Below, one piece after another: positions 30,401 through 38,911 of a stretch of 64,000 nucleotides of DNA (position 1 is the first letter of the stretch; every line of letters begins with the position of its first letter). The stretch is from Crocinitomicaceae bacterium (GTDB lineage Bacteria > Bacteroidota > Bacteroidia > Flavobacteriales_D > Crocinitomicaceae), in contig JAURMI010000013.1 in the NCBI GenBank assembly GCA_030830785.1, positions 1-64,000 on the forward strand. The letters run 5' to 3'. The notes beneath the pieces were generated by a model. That model had not been told where the DNA came from and made no database searches. It saw only the letters and a list, made by a program, of their open reading frames with translations. Position numbers and translations under genes: made by a program.

Positions 30401-32141
30401 CAATCCAGAGCTTTGCCAATGACAATGCAGATTCAACTGCTTCTAACTCATTTTTAGTTTCTTGTAAGTCATCTCGTGGAGCATTGGTTTGAATTAATGT
30501 GCTTAATTCTACAAGCAATTTCTCCCTTTCATTTAATTTTTGTTCAAAATCATTTCTCAATATAGCGAGCAGACTCGCCTGATTCTCTAAACTTACTTCT
30601 GCGGCAATTAAGGTGTCGACGAGCTTGGAAACAAAGGCAGCCGTATCCTTGGCATTAATACCCCATTGTTGTTCAAGTGTAAATTGATCTAAAATGGTGT
30701 TGTCAACACTTTTCCTTTGTGGTTGTAGCAGAAGGCCTTGGGCCGCATTGAGTTGGATTTTTGATAAGCTCGACAGCGCCAATATATCATCATTTGGACG
30801 AATCTGATTTAGTACTTGCCATTGTTCTTTTCCCAACTCATCATTAAAATAACGAATTTGTTGATATAACATTGATCCGTTTTTTAATGTTGGCATTTCG
30901 AAACGAGTGAAATATGATCGCGAAGCGCCATCAACGTCAATTTCCATTTTATAAGGACCCGCGCCTAAAAGAACCACTTGATAATCTCCATTTTCGTCGG
31001 TTAAAAATGGACCAAAAACCTGATTACTTTTAATATCAATGAATTGAAGACTAAGCGCACTTGATCCAGGCTGTAATTCATCTGAAAAATGTCCGTAGAA
31101 TACAAATGAAGGACTGATTTCTTGCTCAACTGCCAAGGTGTAAATTTCGTATTGACCTACAAGGCCCTGTCGATTGGTCGCAAAATATGCCTTTTCTTGC
31201 TTCCTATCGATGACGTAAAATAGATCGTTTACAGGACTTGAATATGGGTATGGCAATCTTTGAATATTACTTGCACTACCATTTCCAAGATTAAAATCGG
31301 CTTTAAAAATATCATGCCCCCCGATACTATTTGCAGTTGAACTAAAATACAAGCTTCCTGTTTGAGGGTCTATGAATCCAAAAGTTTCATCAGAAAATGG
31401 AGTATTAATTCCTCCTGAAATAAAAATCAATTCCCCCCAATTATTTTCCGCATCCTTAAGCTGTAAATATAAATCTAGTTGATCGCCTTTTGGACCGTAA
31501 GATGCCAAAATTCGATACTTCATTCCACGTTTATACGCATAAACAGGCACAAAATTATGTTTGGCGTTATTTTTAGTATGTAGCTCAGGGGCTTCATAAA
31601 AAGTATAATCATCAGAATTGAAAGGATAGGCATTATAGAATTTTTGATTCGTTATCGCATCTATAGATAAAAGAGGCAATTGCACATAAGCTTCAATCTC
31701 GTCTTTGGCTCTTTGACATTGCGCAATTAGCTTCTGCACATCTTTCGGATTTTTTATTTCTTGGCTCGCATCCCGATACATTTCAAAAAGCCTAATGGCA
31801 GGGGTAAAAAAGTACTGTTCCTGATAGATTAATCCACGATAATAAAAAATGAGTGGGTCAGCACTTTGATTAAGTCCAAGAACAACATCGAAGTATTTTG
31901 CCGCTTCTAAATGGTCTACTGCTTCGTAAAGACAAACACCGTATCGATAATTGTACAATGGATTTTGCTGATCTTTGGCCAATAACTGCCGGTAATCGAC
32001 AAGCGCAACAGTATACTGCGATTTTGAAAAAGCTTGTTCTGCGTGTTTCTCTAAACTGGTTTGATTTTGGGCAATAACAAAATAAGATTGCCAAAAGAAC
32101 AAAATAAATACGATGTAAAGATGTTTTTTATTAATAAACAC
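27411..32141 (-). CDS. Giant envelope protein: TPR, PD40 beta-propeller, coiled coil, tandem repeats, two SPOR-like domains
   Basis: A 1576-residue exported protein starting at GTG (32141); no ATG is available before the signal peptide (residues 1-24). Order: TPR-like helices (25-150), a PD40/WD40-like beta-propeller (about 160-340, with GFIDPQTGSLYFSS and GGHDIFKAD motifs), a carboxypeptidase-regulatory-like beta domain (about 345-420), glutamine-rich coiled coil (490-790), four 53-residue repeats plus a partial fifth (792-1019), more coiled coil, and two similar 90-residue SPOR-like domains (from about 1235 and 1342) with (F/Y)xVQIG(A/V)(F/Y) starts. The front half resembles the type IX secretion protein PorE, but the OmpA peptidoglycan domain is replaced by SPOR-like domains. 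It is probably a periplasmic peptidoglycan-linked scaffold. It lies 23 bases after plsY. Confidence 0.85.
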   Translation of the reverse strand: MFINKKHLYIVFILFFWQSYFVIAQNQTSLEKHAEQAFSKSQYTVALVDYRQLLAKDQQNPLYNYRYGVCLYEAVDHLEAAKYFDVVLGLNQSADPLIFYYRGLIYQEQYFFTPAIRLFEMYRDASQEIKNPKDVQKLIAQCQRAKDEIEAYVQLPLLSIDAITNQKFYNAYPFNSDDYTFYEAPELHTKNNAKHNFVPVYAYKRGMKYRILASYGPKGDQLDLYLQLKDAENNWGELIFISGGINTPFSDETFGFIDPQTGSLYFSSTANSIGGHDIFKADFNLGNGSASNIQRLPYPYSSPVNDLFYVIDRKQEKAYFATNRQGLVGQYEIYTLAVEQEISPSFVFYGHFSDELQPGSSALSLQFIDIKSNQVFGPFLTDENGDYQVVLLGAGPYKMEIDVDGASRSYFTRFEMPTLKNGSMLYQQIRYFNDELGKEQWQVLNQIRPNDDILALSSLSKIQLNAAQGLLLQPQRKSVDNTILDQFTLEQQWGINAKDTAAFVSKLVDTLIAAEVSLENQASLLAILRNDFEQKLNEREKLLVELSTLIQTNAPRDDLQETKNELEAVESALSLAKLWIEINQNANIPDLVLLKNIKEFNEQNQFKLLKNDTLSLIDNWNEQQSKIQQYLQIAAFDATQALEAQKTSQQYELQKTLRDQAANKEQLQRLNEQVNQLNSNFELQSKREQTQRKSAIENLENQRILLIDIEQQLSAQREMQEQILQIIEQDERIDEYLTKAENEKTPNLDGHASFQELVAEYAQQDIIYNQINNQLAQLDAIAKTEEGNEKKNENNSREEESVARQNNAEIEQAPTEILANEERAGEQIIEQIDPNALTTQAEQQNENNSREQESIAAQNTAEIEQAPTEIQANEERAGEQIIEQTDPNALTTQAEQKNENNSLEQESVAAQNTAEIEQAPTEILANEERAGEQIIEQIDPIALTTQAEQKNENNSREEESVATHNTAEIEQAPTEILASEERAGEQIIEQTDPNALTTQAEQQNENNGLEQESIAGHNASLIEIENTENTEVLTEIQALNSLSQVNSKAKVAEKVDAFFVELAKINAQTADVFILDSEFKGLALTPKELNALEDGVTFSLANESVEDFKINMLQQEDLIRSYLDYIQLRWSFEQLKIELQQNQQMIADNQFDTTKKEELLILMNQQEELLEKLENQHEVITQYPNQKTLEALIQEEYVIDLSKINVEQAQSNKSAPSVFKIEKQIDISQPLPINVPCPDGLVFRVQIGAFRKPVASDRFRDFTPVDGRVLQNGLTVYMAGYFRSSKEALAQQKNIRALGYNDAFVVAYNNCDRLTLGQGRLLEQNDLAKETSTNTNQKIFAEPGVGLFYSVQIGVYNKPLTSTAPFGLPDLIEARNNKGQYRYASGKFEDLNAAKKRQQEAVAKGIKDAFIVAYFEGQRIDLAKAKALKESGILIDTKVELTQIVTIPNELGKEIQTMQIPKKQTIIPPDPVIRYELKCDDCQSQLTRLNRVGVFVYNEDKSIVYSPTQKQSDFTSMQQLYLKDLRKRNATFKSKTSSKIFEEIINGGFADWLLRQQNHYQFSVGQGALEIHYLED
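29085..29768 (-). repeat. 159-bp coding tandem repeat, four full units plus a partial fifth
   Basis: Four units of exactly 159 bases run 29768-29610, 29609-29451, 29450-29292 and 29291-29133 on the coding strand, with a partial unit to about 29085. Each encodes 53 residues starting NENN and containing AEIEQAPTEI, EERAGEQIIEQ and ALTTQAEQ. Phase is checked by the + strand marker attattctcg at 29121, 29280, 29439, 29598 and 29757. The units are nearly identical at DNA level, so recent duplication or gene conversion is likely and copy number may vary between strains. The peptide is acidic, Q/E/N-rich and probably disordered. Confidence 0.95.
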
Positions 32142-32148
32142 AATGCAC

Positions 32149-32190
32149 TGAACCTTTCTTTTTTTTACGTTTTTTTTGCAAAAAGGTTCA
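32149..32190. repeat. Inverted repeat at the plsY / giant-gene junction
   Basis: TGAACCTTT (32149-32157) pairs perfectly with AAAGGTTCA (32182-32190) around a 24-base A/T-rich loop. It spans the plsY stop and the 23-base spacer before the GTG start of the downstream gene. In the transcript it would form a hairpin ending 8 bases before that start, so it may stabilise the plsY end or dampen initiation. Confidence 0.45.
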
Positions 32191-32797
32191 TCCTATTCTC
32201 AGTACCATTAAGTAAACGCTTAATATTTTTATTATGAGCCCAAATTACAAGTACACCTAAAATTACTGTAAAAACTATCATGATCCTCGTATCATTTTCA
32301 ATGATAAAATAGGAAACCATAGGAAAACAAAGTGCAGAAATTATTGCCCCTAAAGAAACAAAGCGTGTGCTGAGAAAAACAATTAAAAAAATGCTCAGAC
32401 ATACTATGGCTGCAGATGGGTTTATGCCAAGTACTATACCAAGTGAAGTAGCTACTCCTTTGCCGCCCTTAAAATTGGCAAAAACGGGAAAAACATGCCC
32501 AAAAACGGCAACGAAACCACCTATTAATTTTAAAATTAGCAATTCATCTTTAAATCCAAGAAACAATTCTGTTGGAATAAGATAAACCATTAGCACGGCA
32601 AACACCCCTTTTGTTACATCAATAAAAAGCACTGTCCATCCAGCGCGTTTACCCAAAACCCGAAAACTATTTGTGGCGCCTGCATTTTGACTACCATGCT
32701 CGCGAATATCAATTCCTTTGGTGAATTTTCCAAGCCAAACAGCAGTCGGAATTGATCCTAAAAGATAAGCGCCAAAAATTACCAATACAATTATCAT
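32165..32797 (-). CDS. plsY: Glycerol-3-phosphate acyltransferase PlsY
   Basis: A 210-residue membrane acyltransferase that moves the acyl group from acyl-phosphate to glycerol-3-phosphate, the first step of phospholipid synthesis. Family motifs: GSIPTAVWLGK, then SQNAGATNSFRVLGKRAG (motif 1/2 region), and FANFKGGKGVATSLG (motif 3), with five or so membrane segments. It sits between two giant genes: 5 bases after the 1502-residue gene and 23 bases before the 1576-residue gene. Confidence 0.96.
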   Translation of the reverse strand: MIIVLVIFGAYLLGSIPTAVWLGKFTKGIDIREHGSQNAGATNSFRVLGKRAGWTVLFIDVTKGVFAVLMVYLIPTELFLGFKDELLILKLIGGFVAVFGHVFPVFANFKGGKGVATSLGIVLGINPSAAIVCLSIFLIVFLSTRFVSLGAIISALCFPMVSYFIIENDTRIMIVFTVILGVLVIWAHNKNIKRLLNGTENRMNLFAKKT

Positions 32798-32802
32798 TTT
32801 GC

Positions 32803-35800
32803 TTATTTATTTAAGGATAAAGACCGCAATTTAGCTAAAATTAATGAAGCCGTCTGTTCTTCTGTAGCTTGATAAATAAAGTTTTTAGCCTTTCTTTTAT
32901 CTGGTTTTAAGGCTTCTAAATTTGTCATCATTTTACTATTTGAAGAATAAATTGAAAAGGATCCGTCCTTCTTTTGATGCGTGTATTGGAAAACATAGCG
33001 CGTTCCGTCAAAGGTTTCCATTAACCAATAAAATGCGGGTGAGCCTTCTTGTCCTAAACTTTGCACAAATGCCTGGGTAAAAGTTATGGGCTGAGCAATA
33101 GCTGTTCCATTTATTGAAATTAATCCTACTTGTTGGGCCTTACTAAGCAGCCCTTTATCCTGTTTTGCTGCATTGGGTTTATTAGCGCCAAAGCTTTCTA
33201 ATACAATGCCACTTATGATGAATGTTTGGGAAAGCGTATTTGGCATCCGCTTAAGTTTTTCTTCATCAAAATCTTTGAATACATCTTGTGCATCTTTGCT
33301 ATTTGACCATGCTATCATGCTAGAATAAAGTCCGTCAAGAGGTTTTTTAATATTGTATTCAGGAGCACCTTCCTGTCCTTTAATTTGATCTATGATATCT
33401 GCTAAAATTGCATTTTCTATTGGAATGCTAATTCGGGCATTGGCTGCGATACGCGTTGCCTTTGTAGTTTGTTCATAGCTAATTTTACCATCGTATTCAA
33501 TGTCAATTGCACTGGTTTGGATCCCTAAAGTAATTTTACCATAACCTTCTAGGTTACAATTTTCGACATCTAAAACCAACAAGTTTGAAATACTATCTGC
33601 TCCATCTAATCTGGCTTTGGATCCAACTTCAAAACGCTTGTTTAATTGATCGTATTGCAAGTATCCTGATGCACTAAATAAGCTTGGATCCTCTTCTCCT
33701 TCTAATACAGATAAGAATGCCGGGTAGATTCTAAGGCTATCATTTCTGTCTGTATCGCGCCATAGAAAACCTAATGCCAATTTACGGCCAATTGCATCAC
33801 TGGGCTCTGCAGGAATCGGAATTTGAATTTGCTCTGAATTTATCGTGTCTTTAAAGGTCATCCAAGATTTATTATAACTGCAAGGATGTGTCAATTTGGT
33901 AGAACCTTCTAAGAGCAAACCTTTTTGACTAGCGTCAATTTGTATTTTGCCGAAATAAGCAAATTCTGGACTCAAGCGAAATTCTTCTTTTTCTTCAATT
34001 TGTCCAATGGCAACCGTTTTGGTTTGAATATATGAAATTGAACTCATTGATATTATGCTTTTAGAACTATCGCGATCATAATACGGATAATTGCCTTTGC
34101 CCGTGTAGTTCAAACGACCCCCAATTTGAATATCCGCGTTTTCAAAGCGGTGAAATTTCGTAATGTAATTGGCTAAAACTTGGGCATTTTTTAAGGTGTC
34201 CATTACTGCTGCTTTTTGGATTCGGACGCGCGAAGAATCAGGAAAAATTCTTGCATCCCCAACTTGGACATATTCAACTGCATCACATAATATCAACTGC
34301 GTCTTCAAATCATACTTGGCGCTTAAAGATTTAAATTGTAATGAGTCTTGATTGATATTTGTCGAAAAGAAATTGTTTCTAGCCAGGTCTGCACCACTTT
34401 CAAAGGTAGTTTCACCACCTTTATTTTTCTTAAAGTCTAGAGATTCGCCGTCGATAAACCAAGTAAATTTATCCATTTGGCAATAGTATTCATTTGCCGG
34501 GAACATGATTCTCTTGGTGCCATTGGAATTGAATTGGCCAATACGCGTAGCAAAACTAATGTGTGTTTTCATTTCATCAGATTGGATGGCCAAAGGATTT
34601 TCACCGTAATTCGAAAAGCGATTACGAAGGGCAAATGCAGCATTTTCCGAGAAAATATCTTCATGCGTATAAGTGTACAATTCTGAAGAGAGCTGTGCCT
34701 CTTTGTAAAACATAGTGCCTCTTCCTGTCATCGCTTTTTTGTCGATTAAAATTTCTCCTTTTAAAAGCAGCTCCTCTTCAAAAAGCAATAAGGGCTCATC
34801 ACCATATGAAGCGATGCGCAATCTATCCAAACGGGGTTCAAAACTCATGTAGGCCCTTTGAGATTTAGCTAAAGGGTAAAGGGTGGAAGTTTTTTGTACG
34901 GGTGCCCAAAAATTGACCAATCCGATTGTTGAATCAGGTAAAAAAGTAAGTTTTTTAGACTCAGCTGTTGTATGTATAAAGGAGATAATACCAGCACCTT
35001 GAAGCCCATTATGGGATAAATATATTTGATTTTTATATCGCGAATTAGTTTCATAAAATGGATAACCTTCTTCAGGAGCCCGAGTGATAAAACCAAAAGA
35101 ATAATCATTCATGATGCGAACAGGATTTTCTATTCTTGGAAAAATCCCTGCTGAAAAGAGACTCCCGTTGAGTGCAAAGCTCTGTTCATCAAAATTGTCC
35201 AAACTATCCAATTCAAAAAGGTCTACTTCATAATAGAAACGAGTAGAATCATAGGCCCCATTTAGAATAGACTTATCACTATACAAAATCTTAGATTTAG
35301 CAACGGACTGGAGAATTGGAAAATCGGTACGCGCGCTCGGATTACCACCTTTATTTTCAGGTTCATCTATGTAGAGTATACCGCGCAATCCAGTGATGTC
35401 ATTGACCATATCAATCTGTTGTGATCCATCCTCTTTACGAAGTGGATTCACCTTAAAATGTGTGGTTTTTGTCGTGAGCAAATTGACTAGAAAATTATCG
35501 TAATCAAATTTGGCATAAGCTGTTTTTAACTCACATTTTCCTGCCTTTAACCACCCAGAGAAGCCTATGTCTCGATTTTGATACATGGCAATAACAGAGG
35601 TGTCTGGAAAGATACTCACTCCTTGAGATGGAGAAAGCACAATTTGTTCTACATGATGAAAGTTCAATTCATTTTTTAGCAAATCAATTTTCGCATATGC
35701 GGCCTCATTTGTTTGTCTTAAATCACTCTGAATAGAAATATTATCAAAATCTCCTCTTCCTTTCACCGCGGCAGCATATGCAAGCAGCTTTGGACTTATT

Positions 35801-37311
35801 TGCCACTTTTTTGATTGCCCGTCTGAAATTAAAAATCCTGCACTTCCCATATCGACCAGTAAGGGCTTAATCTGATCAATGGTGCGTTGCAATGCACTTG
35901 CCAATTCACCTTCTGAAAATATTGTTCTTCCACTATTTTCGACAAGTTGAGAAAATTGAGAAAATGGATCTCTGTTGCCCATACCCGAAAACCTTTGATA
36001 CAAGCTTCTGTCAAAATAATTCATCGATTCAAATCGAGCAATTTTTCGCTGTTGACCAGTCCCCACATCAAAGGTATAAAATGGATAATTGCTCCCTTTC
36101 TCCCATTTAAGAATAGGCGCATAGCAATACATTTTATAATAAGAATCGACAAACGGAATTAAATCTGAACCCCTTTGAATGGAGGCCAAGGTTAATTGTT
36201 GCAATTTTTCATCAAAGGTGAAAAAGCATTCCTTGATGCTCAAAGAATCTCCGTTATCGTAGCGCATTACTGCAGAAGCATCCCGTGCTAAAATCTGGTT
36301 AATTGTCATTTGAAAACCACTAGCGCTAACTTCAAATAATGTTTTTTCGTCTTTTTTAAAAATGAGTTTTGCGGCTTTTTCACGTCCACCTTGACCAATG
36401 AAGTCTGCGCCTTGTAGTGTGAAACTCCCTTCATAATCCATTTGTGGCCTAAGTTCCTTTATTTGAAGTCGCCTTTCGTAAGATACAAATTGTGGCGCCT
36501 TTTCTCCTTCAGACAGGTCAAGAATTGTCAAATCTGTCAATTTTCCGAGAATTGGTTGGGAAAAATAAGGTGTAGAAAGCAAAACTGTATCTGCTCGGAG
36601 CTTTGCAAGCTTCAAATCTGCCTTATAATTACTTAAAGCCGCATAAGTTTGTTCGCGTTGTAAACCAGCTTTTTCCCATGATATAATTCCATTATCACCT
36701 TTCCAACGCCTTGAAATTACATCTAGTTTACCCGAAGTTTTATAAATTACAATTGAATCGTTAGCATGCTTATTTGATCCTATTTGGGTACAGATTAAAT
36801 CAACTTGATCGGCGTCGATATAAAGATTTTTTCCATCAACCCAATGTAGTATTCCACCTCGAATAGACCAAGTAAAATCACGCTCCTTGTAAAGCGATCC
36901 AAATCGGAAAAAATCAACTGAAAAATCGAGTAAACTGGTCAATTTATCATCGTTATTTTCTGCATATTGCGTCACGTAGTTAAACCATGGATTGGCAAGA
37001 TCCTGACTTACTTTGTTCTCATAAATACCAATGCTAGCCTGTAAAAAATCAAAAATTTCTGGATAAATTGGCACGTCCTTTTTTTGCAATTCGTTGCAAA
37101 ATTTTTGAATTTTTAAAAATTGCGTATCGTTTAGCGTCGAACCCTTGATGAGTTTTGGAAGGACATCTTTTAAGTAATGTTGTGCCTCATCATCACTTAC
37201 GGATTGTTGCCAAGTTTTTACAAATTTATCGCGATCGGAAGGAAAGTTTTGAGAAAAACCCCATTGTTGACAGAAGATTAAAAAAAGAACAAATTGAAAA
37301 AATCTAATCAT
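32803..37311 (-). CDS. Exported 1502-residue protein of unknown function
   Basis: I do not recognise a named family. The ATG at 37311 overlaps the prmA stop (ATGA), and the protein starts with a clear signal peptide (MIRFFQFVLFLIFCQQWGFSQ-like, residues 1-20). About 150 helical residues follow, then more than 1200 residues of predominantly beta character with no cysteine-rich or membrane segments. Short strand-turn patterns recur, such as G(x)G-aromatic followed by LxS/AxL (for example GRGTMFYKEAQLSSELY and GQGGREKAAKLIF). This suggests a long stacked beta structure, which is inference. Conserved linkage with prmA and tpiA and its neighbour plsY point to a periplasmic or outer-membrane-associated role. 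An in-frame ATG at 37341 exists, but the overlap start fits better. Confidence 0.8.
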   Translation of the reverse strand: MIRFFQFVLFLIFCQQWGFSQNFPSDRDKFVKTWQQSVSDDEAQHYLKDVLPKLIKGSTLNDTQFLKIQKFCNELQKKDVPIYPEIFDFLQASIGIYENKVSQDLANPWFNYVTQYAENNDDKLTSLLDFSVDFFRFGSLYKERDFTWSIRGGILHWVDGKNLYIDADQVDLICTQIGSNKHANDSIVIYKTSGKLDVISRRWKGDNGIISWEKAGLQREQTYAALSNYKADLKLAKLRADTVLLSTPYFSQPILGKLTDLTILDLSEGEKAPQFVSYERRLQIKELRPQMDYEGSFTLQGADFIGQGGREKAAKLIFKKDEKTLFEVSASGFQMTINQILARDASAVMRYDNGDSLSIKECFFTFDEKLQQLTLASIQRGSDLIPFVDSYYKMYCYAPILKWEKGSNYPFYTFDVGTGQQRKIARFESMNYFDRSLYQRFSGMGNRDPFSQFSQLVENSGRTIFSEGELASALQRTIDQIKPLLVDMGSAGFLISDGQSKKWQISPKLLAYAAAVKGRGDFDNISIQSDLRQTNEAAYAKIDLLKNELNFHHVEQIVLSPSQGVSIFPDTSVIAMYQNRDIGFSGWLKAGKCELKTAYAKFDYDNFLVNLLTTKTTHFKVNPLRKEDGSQQIDMVNDITGLRGILYIDEPENKGGNPSARTDFPILQSVAKSKILYSDKSILNGAYDSTRFYYEVDLFELDSLDNFDEQSFALNGSLFSAGIFPRIENPVRIMNDYSFGFITRAPEEGYPFYETNSRYKNQIYLSHNGLQGAGIISFIHTTAESKKLTFLPDSTIGLVNFWAPVQKTSTLYPLAKSQRAYMSFEPRLDRLRIASYGDEPLLLFEEELLLKGEILIDKKAMTGRGTMFYKEAQLSSELYTYTHEDIFSENAAFALRNRFSNYGENPLAIQSDEMKTHISFATRIGQFNSNGTKRIMFPANEYYCQMDKFTWFIDGESLDFKKNKGGETTFESGADLARNNFFSTNINQDSLQFKSLSAKYDLKTQLILCDAVEYVQVGDARIFPDSSRVRIQKAAVMDTLKNAQVLANYITKFHRFENADIQIGGRLNYTGKGNYPYYDRDSSKSIISMSSISYIQTKTVAIGQIEEKEEFRLSPEFAYFGKIQIDASQKGLLLEGSTKLTHPCSYNKSWMTFKDTINSEQIQIPIPAEPSDAIGRKLALGFLWRDTDRNDSLRIYPAFLSVLEGEEDPSLFSASGYLQYDQLNKRFEVGSKARLDGADSISNLLVLDVENCNLEGYGKITLGIQTSAIDIEYDGKISYEQTTKATRIAANARISIPIENAILADIIDQIKGQEGAPEYNIKKPLDGLYSSMIAWSNSKDAQDVFKDFDEEKLKRMPNTLSQTFIISGIVLESFGANKPNAAKQDKGLLSKAQQVGLISINGTAIAQPITFTQAFVQSLGQEGSPAFYWLMETFDGTRYVFQYTHQKKDGSFSIYSSNSKMMTNLEALKPDKRKAKNFIYQATEEQTASLILAKLRSLSLNK

Positions 37312-38150
37312 GTTATTTTTATTAAGTGCAAGGCCGCCCAATTTTCGCGCTCGTACAATCCGTGAAATTTAAATCCAATTTTCTCTGCGGCCGATACCAA
37401 TTGGGGAGCATCTGACACAAAAAAACCGCTGAGCAATAGTATACCACCTCTTGTTAAAATATTGGCATAAGTTTTTAGATGTTCTAGTAGAATATTCTTA
37501 TTAATGTTTGCCAAAACAATGTCGAATATTAATTCAGGAATACTTTCTAAGCCGCCATGTATTGCATTAATTCTTTTGCAATTATTTAAAACAATATTCT
37601 CGGCAATATTTTCTGCTGACCATTCTTCTATTTCTATTGCCACTATTTGATTTGCACCCAAAAACTCTGCCAAAATGGACAAAACGCCTGTTCCTGCTCC
37701 CATATCGAGCACTCTTTTGCCATTAAAATCCAAACTGAGCATTTGCTGACAAACGAGGTGAGTTGTTTGATGATGACCTGTCCCAAAACTCATTTTTGGT
37801 AGAATTTGTACTTCTAAACCATTGAAAGGAGCCAACTGATGAAATGGAGCCTTGATTCTAAGTTGATCAGAAATTAATACAGGCTCAAATTGAGTCTCCC
37901 AATCTTTATTCCAATTTTGTTGAACAATGACTTGCACATGGTATCCAACTAATGTTGCCCCTTTTGAAGCCAATTCAAAAATCAAATCATGGGTAGCTTT
38001 TGGATCAAAATTTTCTTCTTGAATATATGCTTTTAAACAAGCATTTTCTTCTACAAAACTCTCGTATTCAAGTTCGGCCAGATAGGCCACAAAAATATCT
38101 TTCCAGTGGTTAAAATCTTGAATTTCCAGCGTCAATTCATAATAATTCAT
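37308..38150 (-). CDS. prmA: Ribosomal protein L11 methyltransferase
   Basis: A 280-residue PrmA, which trimethylates lysines and the N-terminus of ribosomal protein L11. The N-terminal substrate domain is followed by GTGHHQTTHL, SAM motif I VLDMGAGTGVLSI (about 148-160), AIEIEEWSAEN and DIVLANINKNIL. Start and stop overlap both neighbours by 4 bases (ATGA), so it is tightly coupled to tpiA upstream and the 1502-residue gene downstream. Confidence 0.95.
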   Translation of the reverse strand: MNYYELTLEIQDFNHWKDIFVAYLAELEYESFVEENACLKAYIQEENFDPKATHDLIFELASKGATLVGYHVQVIVQQNWNKDWETQFEPVLISDQLRIKAPFHQLAPFNGLEVQILPKMSFGTGHHQTTHLVCQQMLSLDFNGKRVLDMGAGTGVLSILAEFLGANQIVAIEIEEWSAENIAENIVLNNCKRINAIHGGLESIPELIFDIVLANINKNILLEHLKTYANILTRGGILLLSGFFVSDAPQLVSAAEKIGFKFHGLYERENWAALHLIKIT

Positions 38151-38890
38151 GTGTTAAGCGCTTTCCAAAGTTCATAAAAAATAACTGGGTCTAGAGATGC
38201 CCCTCCAACTAAAGCGCCATCTACGTTTTCACAGCGAAAAATATCCTTTGCATTTGATTGATTTACACTACCACCGTATAATATTGGGACTTGATTAGCC
38301 ACTGACCCAAAACGGTCTATCAAATAGCTACGAATAATGTTATGCATTTGCCCAATTTGTTCAATTGAAGCACTCTCTTCAGTGCCTATTGCCCAAATAG
38401 GTTCATAGGCAACAACTAATAAATGTAAATCTTTACTTGATAGGCCATTTAAATTACTCGTAAGTTGCCCAAGAATAAAATCATTTTGCGCATTTTGTTT
38501 TCGGCAAGAAAGTGTTTCGCCACAACAAAAAATAAATGGAAAATCTTCATTTACACAGGCCACAATTTTTTGAATAATATCATCATCACTCTCTTTGCAT
38601 AGTTGGCGTCTTTCTGAGTGCCCGAGCAAAACTGATTTTGCTCCAACGCTTTTAAGTTGTCCAATAGACAATTCACCTGTAAAAGCACCTTCGGTTTGAG
38701 AAGCGATGTTTTGAGCACCGACATGTAGCCCTATTTTGAGTACATCTTTAATAAATAAAGCGCTTGGGTAAATGCGCAATTGTGAATTTGTATTAGGCAA
38801 ATCATGTGACTGAAAATTTGACAACCATTCATCTACCTGAGGCTGTGTTAAATACATTTTCCAATTAGCGGCTAGAATTTGGTTTCGCAT
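38147..38890 (-). CDS. tpiA: Triosephosphate isomerase
   Basis: A 247-residue glycolytic TIM-barrel enzyme that interconverts dihydroxyacetone phosphate and glyceraldehyde 3-phosphate. Catalytic features: ANWKM with the active lysine (K11), GHSERR with the electrophilic histidine, AYEPIWAIGT with the catalytic glutamate and flexible loop, and phosphate-binding LYGGSVN. It starts 21 bases after the DoxX-thioredoxin gene and overlaps prmA by 4 bases. Confidence 0.97.
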   Translation of the reverse strand: MRNQILAANWKMYLTQPQVDEWLSNFQSHDLPNTNSQLRIYPSALFIKDVLKIGLHVGAQNIASQTEGAFTGELSIGQLKSVGAKSVLLGHSERRQLCKESDDDIIQKIVACVNEDFPFIFCCGETLSCRKQNAQNDFILGQLTSNLNGLSSKDLHLLVVAYEPIWAIGTEESASIEQIGQMHNIIRSYLIDRFGSVANQVPILYGGSVNQSNAKDIFRCENVDGALVGGASLDPVIFYELWKALNT

Positions 38891-38911
38891 AAAACGAAAA
38901 TAAGCCTTTTC

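Noticed and set aside
27411-32141. Calling the giant protein PorE
   Set aside because: The propeller region is similar but the OmpA-like domain is absent, and coiled coil, repeats and SPOR-like domains are not part of PorE.
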